From positions 1-64,000 of the forward strand of contig NZ_BBWU01000001.1 of the NCBI RefSeq assembly GCF_000974765.1: a stretch of 64,000 bases of DNA, read 5' to 3'. Source of the DNA: Sphingomonas changbaiensis NBRC 104936. GTDB taxonomy: Bacteria > Pseudomonadota > Alphaproteobacteria > Sphingomonadales > Sphingomonadaceae. This document shows, one piece after another, positions 55,634 to 64,000 of the stretch. Numbering within the stretch: the stretch's first letter is position 1; every line of letters starts with the position of its first letter. The notes below the pieces were generated by a model, which made no database searches, had not been told where the DNA came from, and was given only the letters and a program-made list of their open reading frames with translations. The position numbers and the translations under genes are program-made.

Positions 55634-57025
55634 ATGCAATTGGTGAAACCCAAATTCAGCCTCAGCGGCTTGCTCGATTATTTCATCCCGCCGGAAATGC
55701 GGGTGAATGCCGAAGCGCACCGCCGCGCGCGCATGTTCATGCTCAGCCACGTGTTCGGCCCGATCCTGGGCAACACGATCCCGCTCTATCTGGTGATCGC
55801 CGATATCTCGCGCGATTACCGGGCGGGCGTGTTCTTCCTGTCGATCCTGGCATTCTGGATCTACCCGTTCGCGCTGCGGGCGACCGGCCGCTACCAGCTG
55901 CTCGCCTTCCTTTCGGTGCAGAACCTGATCTTCTGCGTGCTGTGGGCCTGCTATAGCTATGGCGGCGTCAGCTCGCCCTTCCTGCCGTGGATCCTGATCT
56001 TTCCGCTGCTGGCCTTTCTTTATCTGCCGCCCAAGGGGTGGGTGCGGAACCTGTTGCTGGCGCAGATTTTCGGCAGCGTCGCGCTGTTCCTGCTGCGCTG
56101 CTTCGGCGGCAAGCCGCTGCCCGCCGCGAACCTGCACGATTTCCAGGTGATCGGCATGATCTCGATGGCCAGCGTCGCGATCTATTTCGCGATGATGTCG
56201 CTCTATTTCGCCAAGATGTTTCATGAGCAGCGGGAGTTCACCCGCGAGCTGAACTCGCTCGTCTCGACCTCCGACAATCTGCGCAACCTCACCGCTGCGG
56301 CCAACCAGGCAAGCACGGCCAAGGCCGATTTCGTCGCCGGCATGAGCCACGAGCTGCGCACGCCGCTGAATGCGATCATCGGTTACAGCCAGCTGCTGCT
56401 CGAAGAGGCCGTCGACGAAAATGACGACATGACGGTCAAGGATCTGAGCCATGTTCATAAGGCCGGATCGGACCTGCTGCGCCTGATCGACGACATTCTC
56501 TCCTATTCCCGGATCGAAGCCGGCAAGATGCCGGTTCACGCGACGCTCGGGTCGGGCGAGGCGCATCTCGACGCCTGGCTCGGCGACCTGGCCGGACTGA
56601 TCGGCGATTACGAAATCGAAGTCGCCGGCGGCGATGGCCTGACCCGGTCGATGCTGCTGGATTGGACCGCCACCGGATCGGCGGTGCGCCACCTGGTCAG
56701 CGGCATCGCCAGCCAGCACGGCAGCGGCAAGCTGCTGCTCAGCTGCGAGGCCGGCGCCGACCGTTCGATCGCGTTCACCTTCGTCGACACCTCGAAGCAG
56801 GGCGAGCCGCGACAGACCATGATCATTCGCGAGATGTTCGAGCACGGCGACGATGCGTCCCCCACCAAGTATGGCGGGACCGGGATCGAAATCGCGCTCG
56901 CCTATAAATTCGCCCAGTTGCTGGGCGGCACGATCGCATCGACCCGGCTGGACGATGGCCGGCCGGCGACGGTTCTCACTCTTCCCGAACACATCTCCGC
57001 CGCTCCGCAGCCGCTCGCCGCGTGA
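55634..57025 (+). CDS. Multi-TM kinase-like protein with degenerate ATPase (twin B)
   Basis: A 463-residue protein with the same multi-TM N-terminus as twin A (ARMFMLSHVFGPILGNTIPL, CYSYGGVSSPFLPWILIFPL). The phospho-acceptor region is normal (FVAGMSHELRTPLNAIIGYS), but the ATPase is divergent. The usual N box is replaced by RHLVSGIASQHGSGK, lacking the Asn, and the G1 D-x-G-x-G is lost (FTFVDTSKQGEPRQ). A G2-like KYGGTGIEIALAYKFAQLLG remains. It may be phosphorylated by its twin rather than by itself. ATG at 55634 aligns with twin A; a TTG at 55553 is an alternative. Confidence 0.85.
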   Translation: MQLVKPKFSLSGLLDYFIPPEMRVNAEAHRRARMFMLSHVFGPILGNTIPLYLVIADISRDYRAGVFFLSILAFWIYPFALRATGRYQLLAFLSVQNLIFCVLWACYSYGGVSSPFLPWILIFPLLAFLYLPPKGWVRNLLLAQIFGSVALFLLRCFGGKPLPAANLHDFQVIGMISMASVAIYFAMMSLYFAKMFHEQREFTRELNSLVSTSDNLRNLTAAANQASTAKADFVAGMSHELRTPLNAIIGYSQLLLEEAVDENDDMTVKDLSHVHKAGSDLLRLIDDILSYSRIEAGKMPVHATLGSGEAHLDAWLGDLAGLIGDYEIEVAGGDGLTRSMLLDWTATGSAVRHLVSGIASQHGSGKLLLSCEAGADRSIAFTFVDTSKQGEPRQTMIIREMFEHGDDASPTKYGGTGIEIALAYKFAQLLGGTIASTRLDDGRPATVLTLPEHISAAPQPLAA

Positions 57026-57042
57026 GAGCCGAAAGACCGACC

Positions 57043-57405
57043 ATGAAAAAGATCCTGATCGTCGAAGACAATGAGCTCAACCGCGACATGCTGCGCCGCC
57101 GCCTCGAGCGGAACGGCTATGAGGTCGAATGCGCGGTCGACGGCCCGCAGGGCATCGAGATGGCGATCGCCGGACAGCCCAACGTCATCCTGATGGACGT
57201 CGCGCTCGGCGACATGGACGGGTGGGAAGCGACGCTCGCGATCCGGCACGACGATCGCACCGCCACCATCCCCGTCATCGCGCTGACCGCCCATGCGCTC
57301 GAAAGCGATCGGCAGAAGAGCGTCGAAGTGGGCTGCGTCGATTTCGAGACCAAGCCTGTGTCGCTGCCGGACCTGATCCGCAAAATAGAGTTGCACGCGC
57401 GTTAA
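57043..57405 (+). CDS. DivK-like single-domain response regulator
   Basis: A 120-residue receiver with MKKILIVEDNELNRDMLRRR, the phospho-acceptor in VILMDVALGDMDGWEATLAI, IPVIALTAHALESD, and the Lys in DFETKPVSLPDLIRKIE. No output domain follows. The start could also be the GTG at 57022, which overlaps the kinase stop as GTGA; the ATG at 57043 begins directly at the conserved fold. It is the obvious phosphotransfer partner of twin B. Confidence 0.9.
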   Translation: MKKILIVEDNELNRDMLRRRLERNGYEVECAVDGPQGIEMAIAGQPNVILMDVALGDMDGWEATLAIRHDDRTATIPVIALTAHALESDRQKSVEVGCVDFETKPVSLPDLIRKIELHAR

Positions 57406-57477
57406 CCACGCCTGGTCGGCGATCATTACGAATCCGAAGTTAATCCTGTTTGTGATTGTATTCAGTGGGGCAACATC

Positions 57478-58917
57478 ATGATCGGTGACGGCACCGCGCC
57501 TGAATTTGGGGCGCTCGAAGGCAGCATGCGCGATTTTCGCTATCTGCCCGGCTCTGACCTGCTGACGCGGGTCGACGCCTTCTACGACTGGCAGCAGGCG
57601 CGCCGCGCCGCCGGCGTGTGGCCGCTGGGCCGCTCCACGGAGCTTGGCGCGCACAGCCGCTGCACCGCGCGCACCGACGAAGGCGCGCTGTTCGAAGGCG
57701 TTAATTTCGCGAGCCAGGACTATCTGAGCCTGTCTTCGCACCCCGCGATCCTCGAGGTTGCGATCGAGACAATGCGCGAGTTCGGCGTGCACAGCGCCGG
57801 GTCGCCCGCGCTGGTCGGCAACACCTCGCTGTCGATCGCGCTGGAAGAAAAGATCGGCGCGTTCCTCGGCTACGACCATGTCGCGCTGTTCCCGACCGGC
57901 TGGGCCGCCGGCTTCGGCGTGATCAAGGGGCTGGTGCGGCCGAACGACCATATCGTCATGGACGCGCTCAGCCATGCCTGCCTTCAGGAAGGCGCGCAGG
58001 CTGCGACCCGCAACATCCATCTGTTCCGCCACAACCAGATCGAAGGCGTGCGCCAGAAGCTCGCCAAGATCCGCGCTTCCGACACCGAAAACGGCATCCT
58101 GCTGATCACCGAGAGCCTGTTCTCGATGGACTCCGATACGCCGGACATCGCCGAGCTCCAGCAGCTCGCGCATGAGTTCGGCGCGACCCTGGTCGTCGAC
58201 GTCGCCCATGATCTCGGCAATCTCGGCCCGACCGGCCGCGGCTTCATCGAGATCCAGAACATGCTCGGCAAGGTCGACGTGGTCATGGGCAGCTTTTCGA
58301 AGACGTTCGCCTCGAACGGCGGCTTCGTGGCCTCGCGCGGGCGCAGCGTGAAGGAATATCTGCGCTATTACAGCTCGCCCAACACCTTCTCGAACGCGAT
58401 GTCGCCCGCCAATGCGGCGATCGTCGGCAAGGCGTTCGACATCGTGTCGTCGGACGAAGGCGCTGCGCTGCGCCGCAAGCTGATGGACAATATCCTGATG
58501 CTCCGCAGCCTGCTGAACGGTTGCGGGCTCGAGACCTATGGTGATCCGTCCGCGATCGTCTGCGTCAAGATGGGGAGCGAATCGCTCGCCCGGCTCACCA
58601 GCCGCCGTCTGCCGGCGTTGGGCATGCTGGCCAACCTGGTCGAGTTCCCGGCAGTGCCCAAGGGGCAGGCGCGGTTCCGGCTGCAGGTGATGGCGCGGCA
58701 CAGCCAGCATGACATCATCGATGCCGTCCACCGGCTGGCGACCGCTGCCGCCGACGCCGGCGAAGACCAGCGCGCGCTCGATGAAGGCGCGGCCTCGCTC
58801 GCGTCGCTTGCCAAGGATCGTCCGCTTCCGGTCAAGCTGCCCACGCCCGCCGGCGATGCAGCCGCGCCGCTTCCCCAGGCGCCTGCCGCTCCTCGGCGCG
58901 GTTCGATCGCCGCTTAG
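57478..58917 (+). CDS. Alpha-oxoamine synthase-like PLP enzyme
   Basis: A 479-residue fold-type I PLP protein. The AOS set is visible: EFGVHSAGSPALVGNTSLSI, ALSHACLQEGAQAATRNIHL, VVDVAHDLGNLGPTGRGFIE and the PLP-lysine segment VMGSFSKTFASNGGFVASRG (Lys 275). The family includes serine palmitoyltransferase, AONS and CqsA/LqsA-type synthases that condense an acyl group with an amino acid. The usual DEAHS is DVAHD, so Glu is replaced, and the C-terminal 70 residues are a low-complexity Ala/Pro tail. The acyl and amino substrates cannot be told from sequence. It lies directly after twin B and its receiver. Confidence 0.85.
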   Translation: MIGDGTAPEFGALEGSMRDFRYLPGSDLLTRVDAFYDWQQARRAAGVWPLGRSTELGAHSRCTARTDEGALFEGVNFASQDYLSLSSHPAILEVAIETMREFGVHSAGSPALVGNTSLSIALEEKIGAFLGYDHVALFPTGWAAGFGVIKGLVRPNDHIVMDALSHACLQEGAQAATRNIHLFRHNQIEGVRQKLAKIRASDTENGILLITESLFSMDSDTPDIAELQQLAHEFGATLVVDVAHDLGNLGPTGRGFIEIQNMLGKVDVVMGSFSKTFASNGGFVASRGRSVKEYLRYYSSPNTFSNAMSPANAAIVGKAFDIVSSDEGAALRRKLMDNILMLRSLLNGCGLETYGDPSAIVCVKMGSESLARLTSRRLPALGMLANLVEFPAVPKGQARFRLQVMARHSQHDIIDAVHRLATAAADAGEDQRALDEGAASLASLAKDRPLPVKLPTPAGDAAAPLPQAPAAPRRGSIAA

Positions 58918-58974
58918 CCTTTACAGCATATTTACCCCGTCCAGCTAATTCCGCTGGCGAAAGGAACTCGTCAA

Positions 58975-60258
58975 ATGAAGTACCGGGTCGTCACGCTGGC
59001 CGGAATCGGGCTGGCCGGTCTGATCGCATCGGCGCCAGCCCTTGCGCAGGAGCAGGGCGACGCATTCGTGCGCGTCGGTGCCGCGCGCACCAAGCTGGTC
59101 GACAAAGGTGTGATCAAGGAGAACGGCGTCGTCGACCCTGAAGCGGCCTATACGACGCGCGAAACCTATCACGGTGTCCTGACCGGCGGCTATTACATCC
59201 TCGACCGCATTGCGCTCGAGGCATCGATCTCCACCCCGGCGACGACCAACAACATTCCGGCCGGCTCGCTCGCCGGCACGCCCAATCTGGGTGACGACGA
59301 GTTCACGATGGTGACGGTCGGCGCCAGCCTGCATCCGATCAAGGGCCCGATCTCGCCCTATATCGGCGGCGGCTTTGTGCGGCACTTCACGACGCAGGAG
59401 CGCGACGCGCTCGCCGTCGGCCTCAATGTTCCCAATGCGAGCGGCCCCTATATCCAGGGCGGCGTCGATGTCGCGATCTCGAACCGCTGGGGCGTGTTCG
59501 CCGAGGTTCGCAAGGCCTTTTATCACACCAATGCCAGCGGCAAGCTTCCGCTGGACGCGACCTTTACCCGGTTCGCGCAGGTGGACGCCAAGGCAGAGCT
59601 CGATCCGCTGACGATCCAGCTCGGCCTTGCCGCGCACTTCGGCCGCGGCGCCGATGGCGGTTCGAACCCGCCGATCGCGACCGATGAGACCAAATGGGTC
59701 GTGAAAGTCGGGCTGACCAACCTCAGCCTTGCCGACAAGGTGGACCTGTCGGTCGGCGGCGCGCCGTATCCCGGTGCCGGCCTGTCGACCTTCGAGCATC
59801 ATACGGTGTCGGTGCAGATCGGCCGTTTTCTGACACCCAACATCGCCGTCAACGCGACGCTGGGCTTCCCGCCGTCGATCAACGTGTTCGGCGCCGGGTC
59901 GATCGGCGCGCTGCCGAAGCTCGGTGACGTCACCTATGGCCCGACGATGCTGACGCTCCAGTATCACCCGACCCGCAGCGGCCGCATCCGTCCCTATATC
60001 GGCGCCGGCATCAGCTACATGATCGTGTTCGACACCAACGACGGCGCGTTCCAGAAGCTGAAGGTGGACAACGACCTGGGCCCGGCGTTCGAAGCGGGCA
60101 CGGACTTCATGGTCAACGATCGCCTCGCGATCTTTGCCGACGTGAAGAAGGCGCTGCTCCGCCCCAAGGCGTTCGGGACCTACCAGGGCCTGCCGGTCGA
60201 AGGAAAGACCCGGCTTGACCCCTGGGCGTTTTCCGGCGGCGTTTCCTTCCACTTCTGA
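58975..60258 (+). CDS. Outer-membrane protein with two OmpW-like domains
   Basis: A 427-residue protein with a signal peptide (VVTLAGIGLAGLIASAPALA). Two similar barrel-like halves are seen. The first carries VRVGAARTKLVDKG, ILDRIALEASISTPATTNN and ISPYIGGGFVRHF. The second carries VVKVGLTNLSLADKVDLSVG, FLTPNIAVNATLGFPPSI and RIRPYIGAGISYMIVFDTND. Both end in a terminal strand of the OmpW type, the last as SGGVSFHF. OmpW normally has a single 8-stranded barrel, so a duplicated chain is unusual. AAGGAA precedes the ATG. It follows the oxoamine synthase gene. Confidence 0.85.
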   Translation: MKYRVVTLAGIGLAGLIASAPALAQEQGDAFVRVGAARTKLVDKGVIKENGVVDPEAAYTTRETYHGVLTGGYYILDRIALEASISTPATTNNIPAGSLAGTPNLGDDEFTMVTVGASLHPIKGPISPYIGGGFVRHFTTQERDALAVGLNVPNASGPYIQGGVDVAISNRWGVFAEVRKAFYHTNASGKLPLDATFTRFAQVDAKAELDPLTIQLGLAAHFGRGADGGSNPPIATDETKWVVKVGLTNLSLADKVDLSVGGAPYPGAGLSTFEHHTVSVQIGRFLTPNIAVNATLGFPPSINVFGAGSIGALPKLGDVTYGPTMLTLQYHPTRSGRIRPYIGAGISYMIVFDTNDGAFQKLKVDNDLGPAFEAGTDFMVNDRLAIFADVKKALLRPKAFGTYQGLPVEGKTRLDPWAFSGGVSFHF

Positions 60259-60280
60259 TCGATCCTACCGGAGAACCGCA

Positions 60281-60556
60281 ATGCCGGCCGCCAAAGTCGC
60301 CAGCTACGTCCGCAGGCAGCCCCGTTGGGAATGCGATGTCGAAGTCGTCGTGGAAGACGATTGCGGTCGCGAACTGATGGGGCGGGTCGCCAATATGTCG
60401 GACGGCGGCTTCATGGCCGAATGCGAGGAAAAGGTTCGCCTCGGCTCGATCGTCGAGGTCCGTGTTCCGGGCCGCGGACGATTGCGCGCGGAAGTCCGCT
60501 GGGTGCTGGGCTGGCGCTTCGGCGCAATGATCCTGTCGGAGACGCCCGAAGGCTGA
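60281..60556 (+). CDS. PilZ-domain protein
   Basis: A 91-residue protein with the PilZ pattern RRQPRWECDVEVVVEDDCGR and GRVANMSDGGFMAECEEKVR, in which the Arg-rich start and the N-x-S-x-x-G motif are the c-di-GMP contacts. The ATG at 60281 has CCGGAGAA upstream. It is a short stand-alone PilZ protein, so it may bind a partner when c-di-GMP rises. The GGDEF-EAL protein in this window is a plausible source of that signal but is not adjacent. Confidence 0.85.
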   Translation: MPAAKVASYVRRQPRWECDVEVVVEDDCGRELMGRVANMSDGGFMAECEEKVRLGSIVEVRVPGRGRLRAEVRWVLGWRFGAMILSETPEG

Positions 60557-60592
60557 ACACGGCCGATTGAACGCCGTCACTAAACCGTCATA

Positions 60593-61735
60593 TTGCGCCT
60601 TCCGGACTATCGGAGGCGCCAAATTCAACAAGTCGCAGCCCTTCCTTATCGCATCACACCCGGCGGGTCGGCCGAAGTCCTGCTGATCACTTCGCGCGAC
60701 ACCCAGCGCTGGGTGGTGCCCAAGGGCAATCTGATGCGCGGCTACTCCGCGCACGAGGCGGCCGCGATCGAGGCTTATGAGGAAGCGGGCGTGCGCGGCA
60801 TTCCGTGCCCGACCGCGCTGGGCGTGTTCATCTACTGGAAGACGCGGCGCGCCCGGCTGGCGAAGCAGGTTTCGGCGACCTTGTACCCGCTGTCGGTGGT
60901 CGAGCAGCTCGAGGATTGGCCGGAGCGCGAGCAGCGGACGACGCGCTGGTTCGGCCTTGCCGAAGCCGCCGCCGCTGTGGACGAACCCGAGCTCAAGCGA
61001 CTCATTGCTGGATTTCGCGCGCCACCTGCGCCATCGGGCCTCGCAAGCCGGGTGCTGCCGGCGCTGCAAACACGGGTGAGGAGGCGCCTTCCGGTGCTGG
61101 GCTGGTTCCACAAACTGATGCCGTCGCAGGGGCGGTTCTTCGAATTGTTCGATGCGCACGCGCAGACTTTGGTTGGCGGCGCTGACGCTCTAGCGCGGCT
61201 GCTGCATGGCGAGGGCGCCATTCCGGAGCTGATCGAAGAGATCGTCCGGCGCGAGCATGAGGCCGACGACATCACCCGCGACGTGCTGCAGGACGTGCGC
61301 CGCGTGTTCGTCACGCCGTTCGACCGCAGCGCGATCACCGACCTGATCGGCGTGATGGACGACGCGATCGACCAGATGAACCAGACCGCCAACGTGATCG
61401 GCCTTTATGGCGTCACGACGTTCGAGCCGCAGATGCGCGATATGGCCGGGATCATCGTCGAGGCGGCGCGGATTGTTGCCGAGGCCGTGCCGCTGCTGCG
61501 CTCTCTCGGGCAGAATGCCGGGCGGCTGCACGAGCTGACCGGCCGGCTGATCCAGATCGAGGGGCATGCCGACCATATCCACGACCAGGGGCTGAAGGCG
61601 CTGTTCAAGGCCTGCAAGACCGACCCGATGGCGTTCATCGTCTGCAAGGAAATCTATTCCCACCTGGAACGGATCGTCGACAAATTCGAGGACGTGGCGA
61701 ACGAGATCCAGGGTCTCGTGATCGATCACGCCTGA
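60593..61735 (+). CDS. Nudix hydrolase-DUF47 (PhoU-like) fusion
   Basis: A 380-residue protein starting at TTG. The first 140 residues are a Nudix fold (VAALPYRITPGGSAEVLLIT, then WVVPKGNLMRGYSAHEAAAI and EAYEEAGVRG). The Nudix box has Ile where Arg is normal (AAAIEAYEEAG), so activity is uncertain. The rest is a DUF47/PhoU-like helical domain (LVGGADALARLLHGEGAIPE, IVRREHEADDITRDVLQDVR, LTGRLIQIEGHADHIHDQGL). DUF47 proteins usually sit beside Pit transporters. The pit gene follows 4 bp downstream, so this protein may regulate phosphate uptake; the Nudix part may process a polyphosphate or nucleotide signal. Confidence 0.85.
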   Translation: MRLPDYRRRQIQQVAALPYRITPGGSAEVLLITSRDTQRWVVPKGNLMRGYSAHEAAAIEAYEEAGVRGIPCPTALGVFIYWKTRRARLAKQVSATLYPLSVVEQLEDWPEREQRTTRWFGLAEAAAAVDEPELKRLIAGFRAPPAPSGLASRVLPALQTRVRRRLPVLGWFHKLMPSQGRFFELFDAHAQTLVGGADALARLLHGEGAIPELIEEIVRREHEADDITRDVLQDVRRVFVTPFDRSAITDLIGVMDDAIDQMNQTANVIGLYGVTTFEPQMRDMAGIIVEAARIVAEAVPLLRSLGQNAGRLHELTGRLIQIEGHADHIHDQGLKALFKACKTDPMAFIVCKEIYSHLERIVDKFEDVANEIQGLVIDHA

Positions 61736-61739
61736 ACCG

Positions 61740-62738
61740 ATGACCTTGTCCTTTCCGCTGCTGGTCGCGCTGATCGGGGTCGCGCTGGCGTTCGACTTCC
61801 TGAACGGGCTGCACGATGCCGCGAACTCGATCGCGACGGTCGTGTCGACGCGCGTGCTGAAGCCCCACTACGCAGTGGTCTGGGCGGCGTTCTTCAACTT
61901 CATCGCCTTCCTGGTCTTCGGCCTCCATGTCGCGAACACGGTGGGGAAGGGGATCGTCGATGCGAACGTCATCGACGCGGCCGTGATCTTCGCCGCGCTG
62001 ACCGGCGCGATCGTCTGGAACCTGCTCACCTGGCTGCTCGGCATTCCGTCGAGCAGCAGCCATGCGCTGATCGGCGGACTGATCGGCGCCGGTCTGGCCA
62101 AGACCGGGCTGAGCGCGATCGTCTGGTCGGGCGTGATCAAGACGGTGTCGGCGATCTTCATCTCGCCCGCCGTCGGCCTGATCCTCGCGCTGTTGCTCGT
62201 GCTGACGGTCGCCTGGACCAGCATCCGGCTGACGCCGATGGCCGTCGATCGCCGCTACCGCAGGCTCCAGCTTTTCTCCGCGGCGCTCTATTCGCTGGGC
62301 CATGGCGGCAACGATGCCCAGAAGACGATGGGGATCATCGCCGTGCTGCTCTATTCGCAGGGGCTGCTGGGCGGCGAGTTCAGCGTGCCGCTGTGGGTGG
62401 TGCTCTCGTGCCAGGCGGCAATGGCGCTGGGCACCCTGCTCGGCGGCTGGCGCATCGTCCACACGATGGGTTCCAAGATCACCCGATTGACCCCGGCGCA
62501 GGGCTTCTGCGCGGAAACCGGCGGCGCGATCACGCTGTTCCTCGCGACGATCGGCGGCATTCCCGTCTCGACCACGCACACCATCACCGGCGCGATCGTC
62601 GGCGTCGGCGCGTCCCGGCGGCTGTCGGCCGTGCGGTGGAACGTCGCCGGCAACATCGTCATCGCATGGTTCGTGACCCTGCCGTGCGCCGGGCTGATCG
62701 CGGCCGTGACCTATTGGCTGGTCCGGCTCGCGACATGA
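61740..62738 (+). CDS. pit: Inorganic phosphate transporter (Pit family)
   Basis: A 332-residue membrane protein of the Pit family. The signature repeats are seen: DFLNGLHDAANSIATVVSTR and SLGHGGNDAQKTMGIIAVLL, with IPSSSSHALIGGLIGAGLAK and IPVSTTHTITGAIVGVGASR in the two halves. It imports phosphate with a proton or metal. It lies 4 bp after the Nudix-DUF47 gene, so the two are likely one operon. The length is typical for a shorter Pit. Confidence 0.93.
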   Translation: MTLSFPLLVALIGVALAFDFLNGLHDAANSIATVVSTRVLKPHYAVVWAAFFNFIAFLVFGLHVANTVGKGIVDANVIDAAVIFAALTGAIVWNLLTWLLGIPSSSSHALIGGLIGAGLAKTGLSAIVWSGVIKTVSAIFISPAVGLILALLLVLTVAWTSIRLTPMAVDRRYRRLQLFSAALYSLGHGGNDAQKTMGIIAVLLYSQGLLGGEFSVPLWVVLSCQAAMALGTLLGGWRIVHTMGSKITRLTPAQGFCAETGGAITLFLATIGGIPVSTTHTITGAIVGVGASRRLSAVRWNVAGNIVIAWFVTLPCAGLIAAVTYWLVRLAT

Positions 62739-62873
62739 ACAGAGGAACGCGTTTGTTCCCGCTGCGTTACGATTTCGGATGGGGGTTCGTTCAGCCTACA
62801 TTCCGGTAAGTTAGTGCTTGACGCATGCCGCGGCTGCTTCAATGGGCTGGGCAGGAAAAGGGGAGCATTACCA

Positions 62874-64000
62874 TTGGCTTGGCCCATTTTGGCCGGAATC
62901 GGGCTGGTCGCGGCAGCGGCCGTCCCTGCAGAGCAGCTCCAAGATCTCTCGATCGAGGAACTGAGCAACATCAAGGTCACCTCGGCCGGCAAGCGCGAAG
63001 AGCCGCTGAGCCAGGCGCCGGCATCGCTGTTCGTGATCACGAACCAGGACATCGTGCGTCAGGGCGCGACGTCGCTGCCCGAGGTGCTGCGGCTCGCGCC
63101 GAACCTCGATGTGCAGCGCGTCGACGCGCGCCAATACGCGGTCACCGCGCGGGGCTTCCAGGGCTATGAAACCGCGAACAAGCTGCTGGTCCAGATCGAC
63201 GGGCGCAGCATCTATTCGACGCTGGCCGACAGCGTTTACTGGGACCTTTTCGACACCCCGCTGGAAGATATCGACCGCATCGAGGTGATCAGCGGCCCGG
63301 GCGGAACCCTCTATGGCGCCAATGCCGTCAACGGCGTGATCAACATCACGACCAAGGATGCGCGCGACACGATCGGCGTTCTGGCGCGCGGAACGGCGGG
63401 CAATCTCGAGCAGACGGGGCTGCTCCGCTATGGCGCGCCGATCGGCGCGGACGGCGCGATCCGCGTCTACGCCGAGGGCTGGAACCGGCAGGGCTTTCCG
63501 TCATCGGGCAAGCGCGTCATCGACGACGGCGGCACCGGCTGGCAGACCGGATTCCGCGGAGATTTCGGCAGCGGTGCCGATCAGTTCACGCTGCAGGGCG
63601 ACCTTTTCAAGCATTATTACGACAGCGGCGCTGATCAGGGCGACGACGGCCAGAACATCCTTGGCCGCTGGACACATACCCATAGCGACGGCGCGCAGAC
63701 CCAGGTCCAGGGCTATTACACGCGCTTCGCGCGGCAGTTCACTCTGGTGTTCGACCGGTTGGCAACGACCGACATTTCGGTCCAGCACAACCGTACCGAA
63801 GGCCGGCATTCGATCGTCGTCGGCGGCGGCGCGCGGATGACGCGCGACAAGTTCGTCAACAATCTGAATATCTTCCAGCTGGTCCCGCAGTCCAAGACCT
63901 TGTGGATCTACAATGCTTTTGCGCAGGACCGGATCGATCTGGGCGGCGGCGTCGCCGTTACCGGCGGGCTGAAGCTCGAAAAGACGACCTTCACCGGCGT
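62874..64000 (+). CDS. TonB-dependent receptor, truncated by the window end
   Basis: A frame open to the window end (375 residues visible). TTG at 62874 follows AAAGGGGAG. A short signal-like segment (LAGIGLVAAAAVPAEQ) precedes the plug: EELSNIKVTSAGKREEPLSQ, SLPEVLRLAPNLDVQRVDAR, GFQGYETANKLLVQIDGRSI and GPGGTLYGANAVNGVINITT. Barrel strands follow. The receptor imports siderophores, B12 or other ligands; the ligand is unknown. No TonB box is clearly visible and no regulator is adjacent. Confidence 0.9.
   Translation, partial: MAWPILAGIGLVAAAAVPAEQLQDLSIEELSNIKVTSAGKREEPLSQAPASLFVITNQDIVRQGATSLPEVLRLAPNLDVQRVDARQYAVTARGFQGYETANKLLVQIDGRSIYSTLADSVYWDLFDTPLEDIDRIEVISGPGGTLYGANAVNGVINITTKDARDTIGVLARGTAGNLEQTGLLRYGAPIGADGAIRVYAEGWNRQGFPSSGKRVIDDGGTGWQTGFRGDFGSGADQFTLQGDLFKHYYDSGADQGDDGQNILGRWTHTHSDGAQTQVQGYYTRFARQFTLVFDRLATTDISVQHNRTEGRHSIVVGGGARMTRDKFVNNLNIFQLVPQSKTLWIYNAFAQDRIDLGGGVAVTGGLKLEKTTFTG

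Overview
The window is a high-GC chromosomal segment of an alphaproteobacterium, most likely a member of the Sphingomonadales. The evidence is a PEP-CTERM protein ending in the sphingomonad-style VPEPFSWAMM sorting motif, trb-type conjugation genes followed by a DUF2274 gene, a biliverdin phytochrome operon, an alpha-oxoamine synthase, many ATGA/GTGA overlapping gene pairs and GC-rich codon use. No rRNA, tRNA, CRISPR array or complete insertion sequence was recognised.

Positions 1-5,600 hold small accessory and housekeeping genes: a YdcF-like protein, two tandem secreted paralogues, a GIY-YIG protein, an epimerase overlapping a GreA-family factor, and tiny conserved-looking ORFs. Positions 5,600-10,700 hold a candidate peptide-modification locus: a large SARP-like regulator, then on the minus strand an 87-residue protein, a YcaO enzyme and a TfuA protein, with a divergent methyltransferase-like gene. 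Positions 11,100-18,500 are accessory DNA: a winged-helix regulator, the 3' end of a trb conjugation cluster (trbF remnant, trbG, trbI, DUF2274, excisionase-like HTH) and an AT-richer stretch with a NIDO/C39-like PEP-CTERM protein.

Positions 18,800-25,200 carry a Crp/Fnr regulator divergent from a red-light module (heme oxygenase, bacteriophytochrome, response regulator, hybrid kinase). At 25,500-26,360 is a kinase pseudogene broken by a clean internal inversion. It is followed by a hipBA toxin-antitoxin pair with three evenly spaced 21-bp operators and by an esterase.

Positions 29,900-38,100 hold the most unusual block. A second SARP regulator is followed by 11-bp-phased GGTGATC repeats, a small protein, and a tight run of genes without obvious relatives: a glycine-zipper protein, a cysteine-motif coiled-coil protein, an acidic coiled-coil protein and a small Gly/Pro-rich protein. 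These end in a 1401-residue protein that combines a subtilisin protease, a peptidoglycan-binding domain, an OmpA-like domain and an HExxH metalloprotease-like tail, followed by one more small gene.

Positions 39,200-49,850 form one minus-strand run: RND permease, membrane-fusion protein, outer-membrane factor, a large BNR/sortilin-like propeller protein and an M28 peptidase. Positions 50,000-58,900 are a signalling block: a GGDEF-EAL protein, two response regulators, a hybrid kinase, two divergently transcribed multi-TM histidine kinases (one with a degenerate ATPase) and an alpha-oxoamine synthase. The window ends with a tandem OmpW-like protein, a PilZ protein, a Nudix-DUF47 fusion with a Pit phosphate transporter, and a truncated TonB-dependent receptor.
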